From Armatimonadota bacterium (GTDB lineage: Bacteria; Armatimonadota; UBA5829; DTJY01), in contig JAIMAU010000002.1 of NCBI GenBank assembly GCA_023511795.1, forward strand, positions 62,001 to 126,000: a stretch of DNA of 64,000 bases. Reading direction: 5' to 3'. Under the pieces are notes generated by a model. That model had not been told where the DNA came from. It worked only from the letters and a program-made list of their open reading frames with translations, and made no database searches. Below, piece after piece: positions 60,838 to 64,000 of the stretch. Every line of letters starts with the position of its first letter. The stretch's first letter is position 1. A program made the translations under genes and the position numbers.

Positions 60838-60986
60838 GTGCCCCTAGCAGAGGGTGCACTACAGAGGGGGCGAGAAGCAGTTCGAATGGCTAGCGCCAAC
60901 GGGGGGTTGGAATCTGCTCTCGCCTCCGAGACACGTAACGTGCTGGAAGCAAGAAAGCCGGCTAAAAGGCCGGCTTTCTTGCTTTT
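60838..60986 (+). ncRNA. Candidate structured noncoding RNA with its own terminator
   Basis: Four consecutive stem-loops fill 149 nt: GTGC-CCCT/AGGG-GCAC (60838-60859, with a bulged T), a long stem GGCGAGA-GCAG/CTGC-TCTCGCC (60866-60927, bulged A) with a CCAAC/GTTGG inner hairpin, CACG/CGTG (60932-60942), and a 14-bp GC-rich terminator stem with TTTT (60949-60986). No gene follows on plus, so it would be a free-standing RNA rather than a riboswitch. I could not match it to 6S, SRP, tmRNA or RNase P motifs. No clear promoter is seen. Confidence 0.5.
60949..60986 (+). terminator. Strong terminator of the RNA candidate
   Basis: GCAAGAAAGCCGGC (60949-60962), loop TAAAAG, GCCGGCTTTCTTGC (60969-60982), then TTTT. 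The 14-bp perfect stem in a gene-free stretch implies a transcript that must end here. Confidence 0.85.
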
Positions 60987-61059
60987 GTCAGGGAGTCTAA
61001 ATTCAAGAGAGAGGCTTTAGAAGCGAGAGCAATCCTTTTGTGAAAATTGGGTGAAATGG

Positions 61060-61099
61060 TATTTAAGGGTGGGACAACTAGTTGTCCCACCCTTAAATA
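61060..61099. repeat. Perfect 40-bp palindrome downstream of serA
   Basis: The 20-bp arms TATTTAAGGGTGGGACAACT and its reverse complement meet with no spacer at the central CTAG. It lies 17 bp beyond the serA stop and probably serves as its transcript end, although the T-tract is poor (TTAAATA). Confidence 0.85.
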
Positions 61100-61116
61100 T
61101 GATTAAGCATTGTCTT

Positions 61117-62706
61117 TTAATTTTGGTTGAACTGCACAAGTTTTGCGGTTTCTATGCCATCTAGCTTTCTAATCTCATCCATTACTAGGTCCGGCACTGG
61201 GTCGTCAACGTTTAGAACCATTACTGCTTCCTTGCCGATGCCTGCTCTGCCAACATGCATACCGGCGATGTTTATGTTGTGGTTACCGAGAAGTGTCCCT
61301 ACTCGGCCAATAACTCCCGGTTTATCTATGTGGGTTGTGACAAGCATTGCTCCGTCGGGAACTACGTCAATCATAAATCCATCAATCTTTACTATTCTGA
61401 AATCTCTTTTTCCGAAGACTGTTCCCTCAATTAGCTTTTCGCCCTTGTCAGTCTTTACCTTGACGGCTAGAAGGCTGGTATAGTCTTCTGGTCCTACACT
61501 TTTGCTTTCTGTAATCCGTATGCCTCTGGATTCGGCAATGACTGGGGCGTTGACTAGGTTCACCGGTTCTGTAAGAATCGGTTGGAGCAGGCCTTTTAGT
61601 ACAGAGCGCCCGACCGGACCGTACTCCATGGTGGAAAGATCGCCGCAGTAAGCAATTTCGATAGACTTGACAGCACCATCCGTAAGTTGTGTTGCCATCA
61701 TACCAATCCGTTCGCCGAGAAGCATGAATGGTTCCACTGCAGCTAGTACTTCGGCGCTCAGAGCTGGCATGTTTACTGCACTGCGAGCAGGCTTGCCATT
61801 AAGGACATCTACAATCTGCTCAGCGACGTCAATTGCGACATTAATCTGAGCTTCCTCGGTTGATGCTCCTAAGTGCGGAGTGGTGATTGCTTTGTCCAGC
61901 TTGAGCAGCGGGTTGTCTGGAGGGGGTGGTTCTGACTCATAAACGTCGAAGGCTATTCCAGCTACCTTACCTTCCTCGACTGCTTTTGCCAGGGCGGCTT
62001 CGTCGACAATTCCTCCTCGGGCAACATTAATGATGCGCACTCCTGGCTTCATTTTTTCAATCTCATCTTTGCCGATTGAGCCCTTTGTATCTTTTGTTGC
62101 TGGTACGTGGATTGTAATATAGTCACTTCTTCTAAGGAGTTCATCCATGCTAACAAGCTCGACGCCTATCTTGCTGGCGTACTCTTCGGAAACGAATGGA
62201 TCGTATGCTATGATGTCCATCTCGAAGCTTTGCGCCCGCTTGGCAACAGCGCTTCCAATCTTTCCAAGCCCATAGATACCCAGCGTTTTTCCATAGAGCT
62301 CATTACCGACGAATTTGCTTCGTTTCCACTCGCCAGCGCGCAATGAGGCATGCCCTTGGGGGATATTCCGTGCGAGAGCTAGCATCATTGCCATCGTAAG
62401 CTCAGCAGCAGCAATAGTGTTCCCGCCGGGTGAATTGACAACAATGATTCCTTTCTCGGTAGCAACAGGGACATCAATGTTGTCTACGCCGACGCCTGCC
62501 CGGCCGATGATTTTCATGTTTTTTGCTGCTTCGAGAACATCGGCTGTGACTTTTGTCTCGCTTCGAACAATCAGAGCATCATAGTCGCCGATAATCTCGA
62601 TTAGCTTGGATTTCTCCAATCCGGTCTTTACATCTACGTCGAAATGCTTCTGGAGAATTTCAATTCCTTCTTTTGCGACAGGATCGCTTACTAAGATCCT
62701 TGGCAT
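61117..62706 (-). CDS. serA: D-3-phosphoglycerate dehydrogenase
   Basis: First step of serine synthesis. The 529-residue long-form enzyme has the substrate domain, a Rossmann domain (YGKTLGIYGLGKIGSAVAKR), NVARGGIVDEAAL, the catalytic His in TTPHLGASTEEAQ, the ASB domain (about 320-450) and a C-terminal ACT domain (VTTHIDKPGVIGRVGTLLGN) for serine feedback. ATG 62706 has GAGGTGG upstream; an in-frame ATG at 62781 is unlikely because it adds 25 residues absent from the family. It has its own promoter at 62803-62832. Confidence 0.96.
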   Translation of the reverse strand: MPRILVSDPVAKEGIEILQKHFDVDVKTGLEKSKLIEIIGDYDALIVRSETKVTADVLEAAKNMKIIGRAGVGVDNIDVPVATEKGIIVVNSPGGNTIAAAELTMAMMLALARNIPQGHASLRAGEWKRSKFVGNELYGKTLGIYGLGKIGSAVAKRAQSFEMDIIAYDPFVSEEYASKIGVELVSMDELLRRSDYITIHVPATKDTKGSIGKDEIEKMKPGVRIINVARGGIVDEAALAKAVEEGKVAGIAFDVYESEPPPPDNPLLKLDKAITTPHLGASTEEAQINVAIDVAEQIVDVLNGKPARSAVNMPALSAEVLAAVEPFMLLGERIGMMATQLTDGAVKSIEIAYCGDLSTMEYGPVGRSVLKGLLQPILTEPVNLVNAPVIAESRGIRITESKSVGPEDYTSLLAVKVKTDKGEKLIEGTVFGKRDFRIVKIDGFMIDVVPDGAMLVTTHIDKPGVIGRVGTLLGNHNINIAGMHVGRAGIGKEAVMVLNVDDPVPDLVMDEIRKLDGIETAKLVQFNQN

Positions 62707-62802
62707 ACCCACCTCGTCCTTCCAGTTCTTGCCATCTACTCCTTTGGCACATATGCCAGGCATGCCTGGAGTAGCCGGCAATTAGTTTACCCGAACAATG
62801 AG

Positions 62803-62832
62803 ATGATACACCAAGCTAAGTGAAAATGTCAA
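62803..62832 (-). promoter_or_regulatory. Sigma-70 promoter of serA
   Basis: On minus, TTGACA (62832-62827) and TATCAT (62808-62803), 18-bp spacer, just after the tsaB stop. It predicts a leader of about 90 nt, so serA need not rely on tsaB transcription. Confidence 0.8.
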
Positions 62833-62837
62833 TCGAA

Positions 62838-63572
62838 CTATTGGCCATGCTCGAGCCGCATCTCGGGAGCAGAGCGGTGGATGTAAAAAGGAACGAGCAA
62901 AAGGGGGTCGGATGTTTCACCGGCAGCAATTTTTTCTAAGGTCAGCCTCGCTAGAATTGAAGCCTTTGGATAGGAAAGCCATTTGGATGCCGGGACTACC
63001 CGGTCGCCAAGCGACTTGCTTAGTTCTTCCAAGGCGTCCTCTACGCCGTCCCCGCAGAAAATGATTCTGCGCTCTGATTTCTGGCTTTTTGTTTTGGGAT
63101 GTGGGGAGAGATTCTGGGCCATCTTAATTACTTCATTTATTGGTCCAGCCGAGTAGTCGGTAATCTGCTTAATTTTTCCATTGCATGTGTGAAAGAAAGC
63201 CCAGTATACCTCACCCTTTCGAACTTTCACAAGCGGACAGACGGTCGCATTGGGAAGGTAATCGAATTGATGGGCTAGAAGGTCGAGTGTGATGATTCCA
63301 ACGATTGGGATATTGAGCACTTGAGCAAGGGTTTTTGCTGTTGCAACTCCGATTCGCAAGCCAGTAAACGATCCAGGTCCGAGTGAAACCCCAATGCAGT
63401 TAAGGTCTTTAATTCTCAGGGTGCAGTCTTTAAGCATTGAAACAATATCTGGCATCAACCGCCGAGAGAGGTCCATTTTGTGAGCAAAGTTGTATTCGGC
63501 GAGTAGGTTATTCTCGTCGGCAACTGCGATGCTTGAGGTGTCTGTTGTTGTATCTAATGTCAATACTTTCAT
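62838..63572 (-). CDS. tsaB: tRNA threonylcarbamoyladenosine biosynthesis protein TsaB
   Basis: Partner of TsaD and TsaE in making t6A37, the substrate of MtaB at 8426. The 244-residue ASKHA-fold protein starts MKVLTLDTTTDTSSIAVADE and has GVSLGPGSFTGLRIGVATAK, the dimer-contact signature. The C-terminal half is less conserved. ATG 63572 is taken; GTG 63578 lies at or before the predicted transcription start. tsaD and tsaE are not in the window. Confidence 0.92.
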   Translation of the reverse strand: MKVLTLDTTTDTSSIAVADENNLLAEYNFAHKMDLSRRLMPDIVSMLKDCTLRIKDLNCIGVSLGPGSFTGLRIGVATAKTLAQVLNIPIVGIITLDLLAHQFDYLPNATVCPLVKVRKGEVYWAFFHTCNGKIKQITDYSAGPINEVIKMAQNLSPHPKTKSQKSERRIIFCGDGVEDALEELSKSLGDRVVPASKWLSYPKASILARLTLEKIAAGETSDPLLLVPFYIHRSAPEMRLEHGQ

Positions 63573-63583
63573 TGGCACATGTA

Positions 63584-63612
63584 ATTATATTCCCACGTGT
63601 CGATACGGTCAA
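63584..63612 (-). promoter_or_regulatory. Sigma-70 promoter immediately before tsaB
   Basis: On minus, TTGACC (63612-63607) and TATAAT (63589-63584), 17-bp spacer. The start site falls about five bases before ATG 63572, so the tsaB mRNA would be nearly leaderless. Confidence 0.8.
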
Positions 63613-63711
63613 TGTTGCCAAACCAAGGCTTGCGTGGTAGAATGCGAATAGTAGACCCTCAGTTTGGGCATATACGCCTTAGGCATTTTCTACAATTAAG
63701 GAGTGATAACC

Positions 63712-64000
63712 TTGAGGGTGCCCGTAAAATTAGGATTCCTCTTGTATTTGATACTAATTCTTGCCTTCGCGTTGCCTGCGGTTGCTCAGAAGACTTTTGA
63801 CTTTGAGAAACTCAAGAAGCAAGTGGACATTACGCTTGTTAACGGGTCAATGGTGGATGCAATGGAGGCGTTAGCAAAGCAGGCGGATATTGAGATTGCC
63901 GCTCCTGCTTTTCCCGAAAAAGGTATTAGCACGAGCCTAAAGGGTCAGCCGCTCAAGGTGGTCCTCGATATGCTTACGAAGATGACAGGTCTGTCTTGGT
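63712..64000 (+). CDS. Secreted STN/secretin-type protein, 5' end only
   Basis: The frame starts at TTG 63712, eight bases after AAGGAG, and runs off the window (96 residues seen). Residues 1-26 are a signal peptide (FLLYLILILAFALPAVAQ). The mature start has a Secretin/TonB short N-terminal (STN) domain: VDITLVNGSMVDAMEALAKQ, then ISTSLKGQPLKVVLDMLTKM. STN domains begin secretins (type II/IV pili) and TonB receptors, and occur in outer-membrane-type proteins. Which one cannot be told from this fragment. Confidence 0.75.
   Translation, partial: MRVPVKLGFLLYLILILAFALPAVAQKTFDFEKLKKQVDITLVNGSMVDAMEALAKQADIEIAAPAFPEKGISTSLKGQPLKVVLDMLTKMTGLSW

Larger units (their letters stand above)
60398..61116. 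other. Intergenic region between the large secreted protein and serA
   Basis: About 720 bp. It contains a terminator (60578-60606) closing the upstream transcript, GC-rich paired arms just before it (CGCCGG 60531-60536, CCGGCG 60558-60563), the structured RNA candidate (60838-60986) and a 40-bp palindrome (61060-61099). A 62-codon frame at 60832-61020 overlays the structured element and its terminator and is unlikely to be a gene. Confidence 0.6.

Noticed and set aside
60832-61020. 62-codon plus-strand frame downstream of the large secreted protein
   Set aside because: It covers four stem-loops and a strong terminator, has no ribosome site at its ATG and no family resemblance.
1-64000. CRISPR array, insertion sequence or prophage
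   Set aside because: No regularly spaced repeats, transposase or phage genes were found; the only recombinase is XerC in its normal hslVU setting.

Overview
The window is a gene-dense bacterial chromosome segment (about 61 protein genes, three tRNAs) with moderate GC and no plasmid, phage or insertion-sequence genes. Gene order is Bacillota-like in several blocks: xerC-hslV-hslU; mtaB-HIT-rpsU-yqeY-pgpH-ybeY-dgkA-corC; recG-coaD; and pta-ackA-yceD-rpmF-plsX-fabHDG-acpP-fabF-rnc. Other features point to a diderm envelope: a PEP-CTERM sorting signal, a secretin/STN-type secreted protein and a LolA-like protein. Families I associate with Armatimonadota and Planctomycetes also occur (a large DUF6785-type membrane protein, a BNR_4-type protein, TMTC-like TPR glycosyltransferases). 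My inference is a deep-branching Terrabacteria lineage, most likely Armatimonadota; this is not proven by the sequence.

Layout. 1-5000 (mostly minus): the 5' end of a secreted protein, the HslUV protease with XerC, and a GH4 alpha-galactosidase. 5400-8250: a V4R-sensor histidine kinase and a PEP-CTERM cysteine-protease-like protein. 8400-15800: translation, RNA-maturation and envelope housekeeping genes. 16000-22500: two tandem TMTC-like O-mannosyltransferase/TPR proteins and a YfhO-type membrane protein, probably an envelope glycosylation unit. 22500-26800 (minus): pheA, tRNA-His/Arg/Gly, a small membrane protein, trpF and ychF. 27100-33500: a secreted C39-type peptidase, DUF6785, EtfB plus a ferredoxin-fused EtfA, and a LolA-like protein. 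33600-47800: recG, coaD, acetate/acetyl-phosphate metabolism and the whole type II fatty-acid initiation and elongation set, then rnc. 47800-54450: mtnP, a BNR protein, and iorAB-paaK-ACT for 2-oxoacid/aryl-CoA chemistry. 54500-57040: a small spore-protein-like gene on minus, then a MarR-iscU-nfu-cysE Fe-S/cysteine block. 57300-60400: a 1030-residue secreted multidomain protein behind a sigma-54 promoter. 60400-64000: a candidate structured RNA, serA, tsaB, and the start of an STN-domain secreted protein.

Functional links. Pyruvate-level metabolism (Pta/AckA, EtfAB, IorAB) suggests a ferredoxin-using, at least facultatively anaerobic metabolism. Acetyl-phosphate and acyl-phosphate steps lead into the PlsX/Fab cluster. 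Serine (serA), CysE, IscU and Nfu together give a route from serine to cysteine to Fe-S clusters, although no cysteine desulfurase is in the window. Well-formed sigma-70 promoters are readable before rpsU, the tRNAs, DUF4870, DUF6785, etfB, recG, iorA, marR, serA and tsaB. The main novelty candidates are the structured RNA at 60838-60986, the sigma-54-driven secreted protein, the MarR/Fe-S operon with its repeated operator, the spore-protein-like gene in an apparently diderm genome, and the tandem TMTC-like glycosyltransferases.
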